Shown: positions 1 to 7,220 of the stretch, piece by piece
How positions within the stretch are numbered: the stretch's first letter is position 1
Layout of the letters: every line of letters begins with the position of its first letter
From: CAINVV01 sp964528535
GTDB lineage: Bacteria; Bacteroidota; Bacteroidia; Bacteroidales; Prolixibacteraceae
Reading direction: 5' to 3'
Length of the DNA: 13,314 bases
Assembly: GCA_964528535.1 (NCBI GenBank)
Contig: CAZGSQ010000106.1
Location: 1 to 13,314 of the forward strand
The notes under the pieces: model-generated
Databases searched by the model: none
Told to the model about the DNA's origin: nothing
Seen by the model: the letters and a program-made list of their open reading frames with translations, nothing else
Translations under genes and position numbers: made by a program

Positions 1-729
1 GAGGACGATTGTCCTCCGCTGATCAAGGGAAAAATCGAACATTTTATCAGCCGTAAGGCCATGGATATTGATGGTCTCGGCAGCGAAACCATCGACCTGC
101 TTTTCCAGCAGGGGCTGGTGCGAAACGTCGCTGACCTGTACGATTTAAAGAAGGAGCAGCTGGTCTCGCTCGACAGAATGGGCGAGAAATCAGCAGAGCG
201 AATCCTCGAAGGATTGAACAAATCAACCTCGATCCCCTTCGAAAGGGTTCTTTTTGCCCTGGGAATCAGGTACGTAGGTGAGACAGTCGCGAAAAAGCTG
301 GCCAGGGACATCCTATCAGCCGATTCATTGCAACAAGCCGATCTGGCCAGATTACTGGTCATTGAAGAGGTAGGCACAAAAATCGCCGAAAGCCTCCTTG
401 GCTGGTTTTCGAAAGAAACGCACCGCCAATTGATTGAAAGACTAAAGCACCACCGACTCAAATTTGAGGCTGAGAACATCATTCAGGATGGAGCTACCGG
501 GAAACTGAAGGGCTTGACCTTCGTCGTATCAGGAACTTTCAATACTTTTTCGCGTGACGAATTGAAAGCAGACATAGAATTGCATGGCGGAAAAAATGTC
601 TCCGGAATTTCCGCAAAAACAAGCTATCTAATTGCTGGTGAAAATATTGGCCCAGCTAAACTGGAAAAGGCCACACAGCTGAAAATTCAAATTATTTCAG
701 AAGAATTGTACCGTCAACTTACAAATTGA
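1..729 (+). CDS. ligA: NAD-dependent DNA ligase LigA, C-terminal part (5' end outside the window)
   Basis: LigA seals single-strand nicks in DNA during replication and repair, using NAD+ as the adenylate donor. The frame is open from base 1, so the annotated part is the last 242 residues of a protein that is usually about 660-680 long. It begins inside the four-cysteine zinc finger: Cys4 of the fragment, in DDCPPLIKGKIEHF, fits the last zinc ligand. A helix-hairpin-helix region follows, about fragment residues 20-150, with MDIDGLG, SLDRMGEKSAERI and IEEVGTKIAESL as the turn motifs. A BRCT domain occupies about 167-242, with GLTFVVSGTF and the late GENIGPAKLEKA motif. The adenylation domain with the catalytic lysine lies upstream and cannot be checked. 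No frameshift or missing motif is seen. The next gene starts 69 bases after the stop and has its own promoter-like box. Identification is by motif recognition. Confidence 0.97.
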   Translation, partial: EDDCPPLIKGKIEHFISRKAMDIDGLGSETIDLLFQQGLVRNVADLYDLKKEQLVSLDRMGEKSAERILEGLNKSTSIPFERVLFALGIRYVGETVAKKLARDILSADSLQQADLARLLVIEEVGTKIAESLLGWFSKETHRQLIERLKHHRLKFEAENIIQDGATGKLKGLTFVVSGTFNTFSRDELKADIELHGGKNVSGISAKTSYLIAGENIGPAKLEKATQLKIQIISEELYRQLTN

Positions 730-785
730 AAGTAGTTAAAACGATTCTGATGAACAAAATAGGATCAATTGATATTTCGAATACA

Positions 786-793
786 TAACTTTG
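786..793 (+). promoter_or_regulatory. Bacteroidota -7 promoter box (TAacTTTG) for the DUF6913-dapA unit
   Basis: The eight bases match the Bacteroidota housekeeping -7 consensus TAnnTTTG exactly. A TTG at 769-771 could be the upstream box, but the 14-base gap is shorter than the usual 17-23, so that part is doubtful. Transcription would begin only a few bases downstream, at or next to the ATG at 799. The mRNA would then be leaderless or nearly so. The box could also have arisen by chance. Confidence 0.5.
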
Positions 794-798
794 CCGCA

Positions 799-1341
799 AT
801 GTTTAGAAGATTTTTTATTTCGTACATCAAAAATAGGCTGTTTCTTGCGTACAGGAGACAAAAAAGGGTGGTTAACATCATCACGCTCGAAGAGGCCAAA
901 TCTGTAGGGATCCTCTGGAATCCTTCGGATGATGAGAGCATTGAAACCTATGAGACACTTCGTAAAATATTGACGGAGAAAGGAATAAAATCCTTTGGAT
1001 TGGCCTACATAAGTTCGAAGCGGGAGAAAGAAACATTGGCAACTGTCTCCAACTCCTTGCTGATGAACAACGGCAATGTCAACCTGTTCGGCAAACCCAG
1101 AAGTGGGGATGGCCTGCAGTTTTTTCACCAGGAGTTCGACATTTTGATTGATTTGTCAATTGTCAAGAGCATTGCCCTGCAGTACCTGCTGATCCATACA
1201 GCAGCAAAATTTAAGATTGGCTGGAAATCTGAAGATCCGAATATTTACGACCTGGAAATAGATGTAAATGCCAATCCACAATGCCGTTTTTTGATGGAAC
1301 AGATCATCTATTATCTTGAAAAATTGAACGAGAACAACTGA
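799..1341 (+). CDS. DUF6913 family protein of unknown function
   Basis: This 180-residue cytoplasmic protein resembles the DUF6913 family of the Bacteroidota, whose members often lie next to dapA. Its function is not known. It starts with a basic amphipathic stretch (MFRRFFISYIKNRLFLAYRRQKR). A compact alpha/beta region follows, with GILWNPSDDESIETYETL, then a central LFGKPRSGDGLQFF segment and a hydrophobic SIALQYLLIHTAAKFKIGW segment. There is no signal peptide or long membrane helix. I chose the ATG at 799 rather than the in-frame ATG at 769. The extra ten residues would overlap the -7 box at 786-793, and the basic N-terminus fits what I recall of the family. A GTG at 868 with an AGGAG upstream is a weaker alternative that would remove the basic segment. 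The gene ends four bases before dapA, so the two are probably co-transcribed. Family assignment rests on recalled sequence style and gene context. Confidence 0.8.
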   Translation: MFRRFFISYIKNRLFLAYRRQKRVVNIITLEEAKSVGILWNPSDDESIETYETLRKILTEKGIKSFGLAYISSKREKETLATVSNSLLMNNGNVNLFGKPRSGDGLQFFHQEFDILIDLSIVKSIALQYLLIHTAAKFKIGWKSEDPNIYDLEIDVNANPQCRFLMEQIIYYLEKLNENN

Positions 1342-1345
1342 AACA

Positions 1346-2227
1346 ATGCACAAAAAATTTCATGGTGCCGGTGTGGCACTCATCACCCCTTTTCATGGTA
1401 ACCTGCAGATAGATTATGAGAGCCTTGGGCATCTGGTAGATGCACAGCTTGAAAACGGCATGGACTTTCTGGTTGTGCTGGGCACTACCGCTGAAACCGC
1501 AACCTTGTCACAGTCAGAAAAGCAGGCAGTGATCGATTTCGTGATCGCAAAAACCGCAGGTAAAATGCCGGTAATGGTAGGCATTGGCAGCAACAACACC
1601 GGCGAGGTGATTGAACAGTTGAAAAATCTCAACCTTCAAAAGGCAGATGGCATCTTGTCTGTCGTTCCTTACTACAACAAGCCTACTCAGGAGGGAATTT
1701 ACCAGCATTTCATGGCCATTGCCGCGGCTACAATCCTGCCTGTAATGCTTTACAACGTACCCGGAAGGTCAGCCGTCAGCATGAGCGCCGAAACCACCCT
1801 CCGCCTGGCCAATGGTGCCAAAAACATCATCGGAACAAAAGAAGCATCCGGCAACTTTGGTGAAATCATCAAGATATTAAAAGGAAAACCCGACCACTTC
1901 AGCCTCATCACCGGCGATGACAGCCTGATTGTTCCGACCATCTCATTGGGTGGTGAGGGGGTCATTTCAGTGGCGGCCAATTTGGTGCCCGGATTGATTT
2001 CATCCATGACCCACCGGGCATTGAAAGGGGATTTCAAGGGTGCGGCAGCTATTCAGCTTGACCTTCAGCCACTCGTTGAAGATCTTTTTGCAGAAGGAAA
2101 TCCGCCCGGCGTCAAAGCAGCAATGCATTCAGTTGGGCTATGCGAAAATAGAGTGAGGTTACCGCTGGTTCCGGTGAGTGAGAAGCTTTGTGGCGAATTG
2201 GCTAAGAAAGCAAAGAAATTGGTCTGA
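1346..2227 (+). CDS. dapA: 4-hydroxy-tetrahydrodipicolinate synthase
   Basis: DapA condenses pyruvate with aspartate semialdehyde, the first committed step towards diaminopimelate (for peptidoglycan) and lysine. The product is 293 residues, the normal length for this TIM-barrel enzyme. The Schiff-base lysine is Lys165 in GTKEASG. The catalytic triad residues are visible: Tyr136 in YNVPGR, Thr48 in the GTT loop (46-48), and Tyr109/Tyr110 in PYYNKP. The late GDD motif and the substrate-site Arg141 are also in place. The loop usually written GTTGE reads GTTAE here (Ala49), probably a lineage variant because the rest of the site is intact. The ATG is four bases after the DUF6913 stop and has no Shine-Dalgarno sequence, as is common in this phylum. 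Adjacency to DUF6913 and ligA agrees with an arrangement I recall from other Bacteroidota. Confidence 0.97.
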   Translation: MHKKFHGAGVALITPFHGNLQIDYESLGHLVDAQLENGMDFLVVLGTTAETATLSQSEKQAVIDFVIAKTAGKMPVMVGIGSNNTGEVIEQLKNLNLQKADGILSVVPYYNKPTQEGIYQHFMAIAAATILPVMLYNVPGRSAVSMSAETTLRLANGAKNIIGTKEASGNFGEIIKILKGKPDHFSLITGDDSLIVPTISLGGEGVISVAANLVPGLISSMTHRALKGDFKGAAAIQLDLQPLVEDLFAEGNPPGVKAAMHSVGLCENRVRLPLVPVSEKLCGELAKKAKKLV

Positions 2228-2269
2228 TTTTGTCAATTCAGATTGAAATTTAAATTATATTGGGGTAAA

Positions 2270-2285
2270 GCAAAATGCATTTTGC
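2270..2285. other. Perfect 16-bp palindrome in the dapA/TIG-lipoprotein convergent gap
   Basis: The sequence GCAAAATGCATTTTGC equals its own reverse complement. As RNA it could form a six-pair stem with a TGCA loop in either direction. The position, 43 bases after the dapA stop between two convergent genes, suits a weak bidirectional terminator, but no T-run follows it on either strand. An operator is the alternative. The rest of the 2228-2412 gap shows no gene. Confidence 0.35.
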
Positions 2286-2401
2286 CTAAAGAAACGAACA
2301 TGTTGCTTCAAAACATCCAAGAGAATGATAATAATCTCATCAACATGGAGTTCCATACTATCTTTAAAAATCAAATTATTGTAGTATGAAATAGAGTTTG
2401 T

Positions 2402-2426
2402 CAAAAAAAATATCACTTCACGATAA
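2402..2426 (-). terminator. Possible weak terminator overlapping the stop of the TIG lipoprotein gene
   Basis: On the minus strand a short TATC/GATA stem with a seven-base loop spans the stop codon (TGA at 2415-2413). A run of eight T residues follows immediately. The stem has only four A/T-rich pairs, so this is a weak candidate supported mainly by the T-run and its position at the end of a gene cluster. Confidence 0.25.
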
Positions 2427-3636
2427 AAATGCATTCAGCATTTGCATCTTTTGGACCGTCTGAAAGTTTAACCTCTTGACCATTTTTCCAGTATTTGGCA
2501 ATATTTCTTATTTCATCACTCTGGTATCCTGCTACATACACATCGCTCCCAACAACAGCGATAGAATTTGTCCGGGCTTTTAATTTCCCATCAGTGAGCG
2601 CTATTTCTGTGCCATTTTTCCAGTATTTAGCAACATTCCCTTCCCACCCCGCTACGTAGACATCCGTCCCTGAAACAATCAGATCAGTGGCCATGGCATC
2701 ACTATTACTCTTGGATAAGAGTACTTCATTGCCATTTTTCCAGTATTTGGCGATATTAACTCCACCAGTATTCATTTCATATCCGGCAACATATACATCT
2801 TTATCCTGGACGAAAATACGGTTTGCAGCAGCAGGAAGGTCTTTTGATAGTTTGACAAATGCACCATTTTTCCAATATGCAGCATCCATGGCAGATCGTC
2901 CGGCGACATACAGGTCGGTACCATCCAAAAAAATTGAATAGCATGCCCCACCGGCTGAGTACCTTTGAGGACTTACAGGTACACCATTCTTCCAGTAGAT
3001 TGGATTATATCCCATCGATCCTGCCAAATACAGATCATTTCCCAAAACGAAAACAGAAAATACTGCCGCAGGTGTAGTTCCATCTGAAAGCGTTACAACC
3101 TGCCCATTTTTCCAATATTTAGCCAGGTAACAATTTGTGCCAAATTCTGAACCTGTCACATAAATATCTGACCCACTAACAAATATAGAATAGGCCAAAG
3201 CATCCTTTGAACCATCCGAAAGCGTAGTAGCAATACCATTCTTCCAATATTTAGCCGTATTTACATATTTATACTGGACGAATTCATATCCTGCCACATA
3301 GACATCAACAGTATACATAAATGCCGGGCCTTGTACTGTACCACCTGGTGCAGTAATGGAAATGGCTCCTGATGTTCCACCGGCTGGCACATTGACCGTT
3401 AAAGAAGTTTCAGAAAAGGAGGAAATGACAGATTCTGTGCCATTGAATTTTACTACAATATCAGATTTTTTGCTTCCAAAATTTGAGCCGGTAATGGTAA
3501 CAGTAGAACCAATTATGCCTGATGCCGGTGCAATGGAAATAATTGCGGGAACCAATGGGTCATTGGATTTTTTACAACAAACAATTCCCATTGGGATTGC
3601 TAACATTATCAAATATATAACAAATTGGTGCTTCAT
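2413..3636 (-). CDS. Exported IPT/TIG-domain protein with seven YWKNG repeats, probable surface beta-propeller lipoprotein
   Basis: The product is 407 residues. Residues 1-21 look like a lipoprotein signal (MKHQFVIYLIMLAIPMGIVCC, then KKSND). The lipobox is poor because valine precedes the first cysteine. Residues 30-109 form an IPT/TIG immunoglobulin-like domain, with the typical SIAPASGIIGSTVTITGSNFG opening. Residues 111-407 hold seven repeats of about 42 residues, each built on YVAG...AKYWKNG...LSDG...SIFVSGSDV. Four short beta-strand-like segments per repeat and exactly seven copies suggest a seven-bladed beta-propeller. That fold is inference. No enzyme motif is seen, so binding of a protein or glycan is the most cautious guess. 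An in-frame ATG at 3786 would start inside the upstream gene and bury the signal sequence, so I start at 3636, 94 bases after the upstream stop. A sampled stretch (2461-2520) has only 30% G+C. It lies last in the minus-strand envelope cluster. Confidence 0.8.
   Translation of the reverse strand: MKHQFVIYLIMLAIPMGIVCCKKSNDPLVPAIISIAPASGIIGSTVTITGSNFGSKKSDIVVKFNGTESVISSFSETSLTVNVPAGGTSGAISITAPGGTVQGPAFMYTVDVYVAGYEFVQYKYVNTAKYWKNGIATTLSDGSKDALAYSIFVSGSDIYVTGSEFGTNCYLAKYWKNGQVVTLSDGTTPAAVFSVFVLGNDLYLAGSMGYNPIYWKNGVPVSPQRYSAGGACYSIFLDGTDLYVAGRSAMDAAYWKNGAFVKLSKDLPAAANRIFVQDKDVYVAGYEMNTGGVNIAKYWKNGNEVLLSKSNSDAMATDLIVSGTDVYVAGWEGNVAKYWKNGTEIALTDGKLKARTNSIAVVGSDVYVAGYQSDEIRNIAKYWKNGQEVKLSDGPKDANAECIFIVK
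2416..3306 (-). repeat. Seven in-frame coding repeats of about 120-140 bases
   Basis: The seven YWKNG units are also visible as DNA repeats. On the plus strand the core CCATTTTTCCAGTATTT occurs identically at 2480-2496, 2612-2628 and 2732-2748. Close variants lie near 2864, 2982, 3104 and 3236. Spacing is roughly 120-132 bases, a multiple of three, so unit gain or loss would keep the reading frame. The three units nearest the 3' end are the most alike in DNA, which suggests recent duplication or gene conversion. Confidence 0.85.
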
Positions 3637-3730
3637 ATTATCTGTCCTATCTGATCTCTTGAGGGAGCTCACTTTCATTCGGTAAAAATATATTTCGTCC
3701 TTACAGGTTTCATTCTTGTTCCGGAACTGC

Positions 3731-4450
3731 TCATTGGTAATTTGGAAAGCCTTGCTGAAGGAAAGTATTATTTGCTTTACCTGCAAATTTAACCCATTGA
3801 TCCATGCCCACCAGATTTAAAGTTACAATACTACCGTCCAAATTGTTAAAAATCATTTGAACAAAGCCGTAATTCTGGTTGAATAATCCAATAAAACCCG
3901 TTCTATTCCTGAGATTTGTTGATAATGCATTGACCTTCAGACAATCGATGCTCATCCTTTCAAAGTCTCTAAAAATTTGTTGATTTTCGCTAATTTCATA
4001 AGAAAATTTCAAGGTATCAATTGCGGATAATCCAAATTCTTTGTTTGCCCAAAATTCTCCCAATTGAAGTTGCCAATTCCACTTCTTATTTAATTTTACT
4101 GGAAAACGAATTTCAGGGAAGGGAGAATATTCCAGAATTTTAAAAATACCATTCCTTGGAGGATGCAACCAAATTCGGTCTTTGTCTTCAATGATCCCGG
4201 TATTAAAAACTTTGTCTGCTAATTCTTTTAAATCAGTAGTCCATATTACAGCCATTTGCTTTTGTTCTTTTATTGGCCAAACTTTTCCAAGACAGCCCAA
4301 GTAAATTTTGCCCGTGGTTATCTGACCACCTTTGTCAAATGAATAACTGAATGTGTAGACAATCTCTTTATTATAGATTTGACATTCAGCATAATAGTCC
4401 AAAAACACCAAAAAGCATGGTAGGATAATTGCTTTTTTTAAGATCTGCAT
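3731..4450 (-). CDS. Exported protein of unknown function
   Basis: I do not recognise a family for this 239-residue protein. It starts with a signal-like segment, MQILKKAIILPCFLVFLDYYAEC followed by QIYNKE, so the mature part is probably outside the cytoplasm. The body is rich in aromatic residues and alternating beta-strand-like segments (KEIVYTFSYSF, TTGKIYLGCLG, IRFPVKLNKKWNWQLQLGEFW, NYGFVQMIFNNLDGSIVTLNLVG). It contains no catalytic motif I can name. Its ATG lies three bases after the TGA of the outer-membrane protein gene, and a GGAGG stretch about ten bases upstream is one of the few good ribosome binding sites in the window. Translation is therefore probably coupled, and the product may work with that barrel protein. 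A sampled stretch (4081-4140) has 30% G+C against 48% in a dapA sample, which hints at a different origin. That it is a real gene is well supported; its role is unknown. Confidence 0.75.
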   Translation of the reverse strand: MQILKKAIILPCFLVFLDYYAECQIYNKEIVYTFSYSFDKGGQITTGKIYLGCLGKVWPIKEQKQMAVIWTTDLKELADKVFNTGIIEDKDRIWLHPPRNGIFKILEYSPFPEIRFPVKLNKKWNWQLQLGEFWANKEFGLSAIDTLKFSYEISENQQIFRDFERMSIDCLKVNALSTNLRNRTGFIGLFNQNYGFVQMIFNNLDGSIVTLNLVGMDQWVKFAGKANNTFLQQGFPNYQ

Positions 4451-4453
4451 ATT

Positions 4454-6907
4454 TCATTTTCCTCCCCCATTGGAATCACCCCCGGTTTTCAGGTCATCAT
4501 TCTGGATGGTTCTCCTGGCTTTTTTGATTTCACCCTTCATCTGACCGAATTTGTAAGAAACATTGAAATTGAATTGCCGTCTCAGGCTATAGGAAATACT
4601 GTTTTGGTAGAAGTTAGGATCGTTCAGGGTATATTCATTTTTCTGTTTATCCTGGAATGGATTGCTGATAGATGCTGACAGTCTCATTTTTTTGTCGAGG
4701 AATTCCTGAGAAATACTCACACTGTGGTAATAAAAGGCGGATGAGCTTCCTTGCAACCTTACCTCCGACGTAAAGATTCCTCCGTTGCCGGATATTGTTC
4801 CATTTTTCCAGGCATTGTACCTTATGCTCAGAGAGCCTTGTGAACTGAAACCCTGATTTTTCAAGTTGCGCCCATCATTCGATGCTACTGTCTTGTAATA
4901 AAGGTTGAAGTTTGTATTGAGATTTACCTTCTTGCCAATTTTCAAGCTGCCGAACATATTGGTACCGAACCTCCTGATCTTTCCAATGTTATCATAGGTG
5001 CTTATTTTTACTCCGGTAGAATAGATGGTTGTATAATTTTCAATGGTATTGTTGGTGATGTTTCCATTCAGGCTGATGTTTACATTGAATTTGCTTGAAA
5101 ATTTGCCATAGGTAACATCAATAACATGGGAAACTTCGGCAGCAAGTTTCGGATTTCCATAGCTGATATTCAGCGGATCCAAATCATTGACATAAGGATT
5201 CAGGTACCAGATTCCGGGCCTTGACAATCTTTGTGTATAAGATAATTTAAGGTTTTGACCATTCTTTAGGTTTTTTGAAAAGGTAATGTATGGAATCAGG
5301 TTGAACATCCTGTTGGTAAAAGTGGTATCCCTGGTCGACTTAAAATATCCGTCGTTGATGGTTCCTTCGGCTCTTAATCCTGTTTTGATGCTGACCTTCT
5401 TCAATTTGATGAGGTATCCTGCATAAAAACCTACAATGTGCTGATTGTAATCAAGCTTGTTCGCTTTTGACTGATCCTCAGCCCAATTGTTGGTTGCATC
5501 ATCAAAATGAAAAACGGAAGCATCACTGTAATTTTGTCGGAGGATGTATTTGAGCCCGGCTTCGATCTGGTGAATTTTGGTAACCGGATCATAATAATCG
5601 ACCTGCAGGGTATGCTCCCGTCCATAAGCATCATTCAACGAGCGTTGTTTGTAGGAGGCATAATTCAAAATGCCCAGCAATTCATTTTCACTGTTGGTAC
5701 TGCGGGGCGAATTGTCCAACTTGTATGATATGGTGAAGGTTTTGTCCGGTTTCTTGTAGGTACGTTGGTAATCAATATTCCCCGACATGCTGCCATAACC
5801 ATTGCTCGTATTTGTGTTGTTCCTGTACTGACGTGTCAAATTATTGTTTTGATCAAAATTATATGAATTGGAAACTCCGTTCCCGGTGTAATTTCCTCCG
5901 TAGCCAAAAAATGAGAGGCTCAATAGATTCAACGAATCAAGTTCATAACTCATCTCCCCCATGGCCATGTTGGTTTTTCCATTGTAGTTGCTGGTTCCGT
6001 CTGATTTGCTGTATCTGTAGGTTGTTCCCAAAAAATTCTCCCCATTTGAACTGGATTCATTCTTTGGTTGCTTCTGTTCACTGTAATTGTAATTTATCGA
6101 GAAGCCGAATTTTTTGATTTTTGATGTCACATACAATCCTGCGTTGTAACCTCCACGCGAGTCGACGCCTGAATTTACGTTTGCCATGATCCCATTGATC
6201 TGTTTCCTGTTGGTAATAATGTTGATGATGCCCCCGGTGCCTTCGGCCTCATATTTGGAGGAAGGATTTGTAATCACTTCGATGTCTTTGATAGAACTTG
6301 CAGGCATTGAACGCAAAACATCCCTCGGACTCTGGGCCATCATGGTTGAGCTCTTGCCATTCAACAAGATCTTAAAGCTGGAGGAGCCTTTCACCTGAAT
6401 GTTGTCTTCACCATCTACAGTAACGAGCGGCACTTTGCGCAGCATATCCAGCGCATTGTTGGTGGCGGACTCCGGATCGGCATCGATGCTGTAGATGATC
6501 TTATCAACTTCAGTTCGGACAAGCGGTTTCGTTCCTACCACCGATACTTCTCCCAGGTTCTCCGTGCCAGGTTTCATCTGAACAATTCCCAAATCAGTCT
6601 TTGGGCTTTTTGCACTGATCTCCTGTTCCTTCGTGAAGGACTGAAAGCCGACCGATTGAAATGTAAGACTGTATTTCCCCAGAGAATCCAAAAGCACTTT
6701 GAAGGAGCCGTTCACATCGCTGGCAAACCTTTTGACAACCACCTTCTTGCTGTTTTTTACTGTAATGGTGGCATAGGGAATGCCATCGTTGGTGGAAGCA
6801 TCTTTGAGCACACCTTTGATTTGAAATTTTTCCATTGGAGAAATGGCTTGCAGGTTTTCAAGGCCAAAAAGGAGAAATAGCGGAACAAACAGAAATGTAA
6901 ACCTCAT
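4454..6907 (-). CDS. Outer-membrane beta-barrel protein with carboxypeptidase-regulatory-like and plug domains (TonB-receptor-like, OMP_b-brl_3 type)
   Basis: The 817-residue product has a signal peptide (about 1-21, ending LENLQA). A CarboxypepD_reg-like domain at about 27-112 includes GIPYATITVKNS and GKYSLTFQSVGFQSF. A plug domain at about 120-235 includes KPLVRTEVDKIIYSID, ALDMLRKVPLV, FKILLNGKSS and SKYEAEGTGGIINIIT. The remainder is a barrel rich in aromatic and Asn/Ser residues, closing near NFNVSYKFG. The charged tail with RRTIQNDDLK is a recurrent end of this family. Such proteins resemble SusC/TonB receptors, but substrate and even TonB dependence are usually unknown. There is no TonB box I can point to and no SusD partner beside it, so I would not call it a glycan or siderophore importer. 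It heads a minus-strand cluster and is followed three bases later by an exported protein. The ATG at 6907 is the one that exposes the signal peptide. Confidence 0.9.
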   Translation of the reverse strand: MRFTFLFVPLFLLFGLENLQAISPMEKFQIKGVLKDASTNDGIPYATITVKNSKKVVVKRFASDVNGSFKVLLDSLGKYSLTFQSVGFQSFTKEQEISAKSPKTDLGIVQMKPGTENLGEVSVVGTKPLVRTEVDKIIYSIDADPESATNNALDMLRKVPLVTVDGEDNIQVKGSSSFKILLNGKSSTMMAQSPRDVLRSMPASSIKDIEVITNPSSKYEAEGTGGIINIITNRKQINGIMANVNSGVDSRGGYNAGLYVTSKIKKFGFSINYNYSEQKQPKNESSSNGENFLGTTYRYSKSDGTSNYNGKTNMAMGEMSYELDSLNLLSLSFFGYGGNYTGNGVSNSYNFDQNNNLTRQYRNNTNTSNGYGSMSGNIDYQRTYKKPDKTFTISYKLDNSPRSTNSENELLGILNYASYKQRSLNDAYGREHTLQVDYYDPVTKIHQIEAGLKYILRQNYSDASVFHFDDATNNWAEDQSKANKLDYNQHIVGFYAGYLIKLKKVSIKTGLRAEGTINDGYFKSTRDTTFTNRMFNLIPYITFSKNLKNGQNLKLSYTQRLSRPGIWYLNPYVNDLDPLNISYGNPKLAAEVSHVIDVTYGKFSSKFNVNISLNGNITNNTIENYTTIYSTGVKISTYDNIGKIRRFGTNMFGSLKIGKKVNLNTNFNLYYKTVASNDGRNLKNQGFSSQGSLSIRYNAWKNGTISGNGGIFTSEVRLQGSSSAFYYHSVSISQEFLDKKMRLSASISNPFQDKQKNEYTLNDPNFYQNSISYSLRRQFNFNVSYKFGQMKGEIKKARRTIQNDDLKTGGDSNGGGK

Positions 6908-6989
6908 GTTGAAATGATAATTTGGGTTAAGAAATAGACCAGATGACGGTTGAAAAAAATTAGATTTAGGAATGCACCAAGGTATCCTT

Positions 6990-7037
6990 TTGTTAAATAG
7001 GTTGTTGTTAAAATAATTTAAATGTATTGTTAAAATA
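6990..7037. repeat. Three direct copies of TTGTTAAA(A)TA in the leader of the outer-membrane protein gene
   Basis: On the plus strand TTGTTAAATA lies at 6990-6999, and TTGTTAAAATA at 7005-7015 and 7027-7037. In the direction of the minus-strand gene these read TATTTTAACAA. Start-to-start spacing is 15 and 22 bases. They sit between the candidate -7 box and the start codon. They may be binding sites for a regulator acting on DNA or RNA. In such AT-rich DNA partial chance similarity is possible, but three near-identical 10-11-mers in 48 bases is notable. Confidence 0.5.
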
Positions 7038-7117
7038 TTCGAAAAATGGAATGATTGTGAATTATTAAGATAGCTTGAGAATTATTGTGTTTTCATTTAT
7101 GCGTTATCCCTTCAATG

Positions 7118-7125
7118 CAAATATA
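7118..7125 (-). promoter_or_regulatory. Candidate -7 box (TATATTTG) for the outer-membrane protein cluster
   Basis: Read on the minus strand, 7125 to 7118 gives TATATTTG, an exact match to TAnnTTTG, followed by CATTGAAGGG where transcription would begin near 7110. No convincing TTG upstream box lies at the expected distance. If used, it gives a leader of about 200 bases before the ATG at 6907. No other exact match to this box was found closer to the gene. Apart from this box and the triple motif, 6908-7220 shows no gene. Confidence 0.45.
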
Positions 7126-7220
7126 CAACTATATTTATAGTCTTATGATAATATATAATTTATTTAACTATTTATTTAGTCGAATTAAATAGGTGTTCTT
7201 CATTTGCTCTGTGTGAATGA

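Noticed and set aside
769..798. An earlier in-frame ATG for the DUF6913 protein
   Set aside because: The ten added residues are encoded by the stretch containing the -7 box, and the ATG at 799 gives a basic N-terminus that fits the family as I recall it.
736..1128. A 130-codon minus-strand open frame over the DUF6913 gene
   Set aside because: It lies antisense to a gene with better coding character and operon context, and it has no recognisable motif.
2416..3306. Regularly spaced DNA repeats that could suggest a CRISPR array
   Set aside because: Spacing is about 120-132 bases, the repeats are in frame, and the translation is a continuous protein with YWKNG units.
3637..3786. A 50-residue N-terminal extension of the TIG lipoprotein starting at 3786
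   Set aside because: It would overlap the end of the upstream gene by 56 bases and bury the hydrophobic signal segment that begins at the ATG at 3636.
4454..6907. Calling the barrel protein a SusC or siderophore receptor
   Set aside because: There is no SusD partner, no TonB box that I can see and no substrate clue; the sequence fits the broader OMP_b-brl_3 type.
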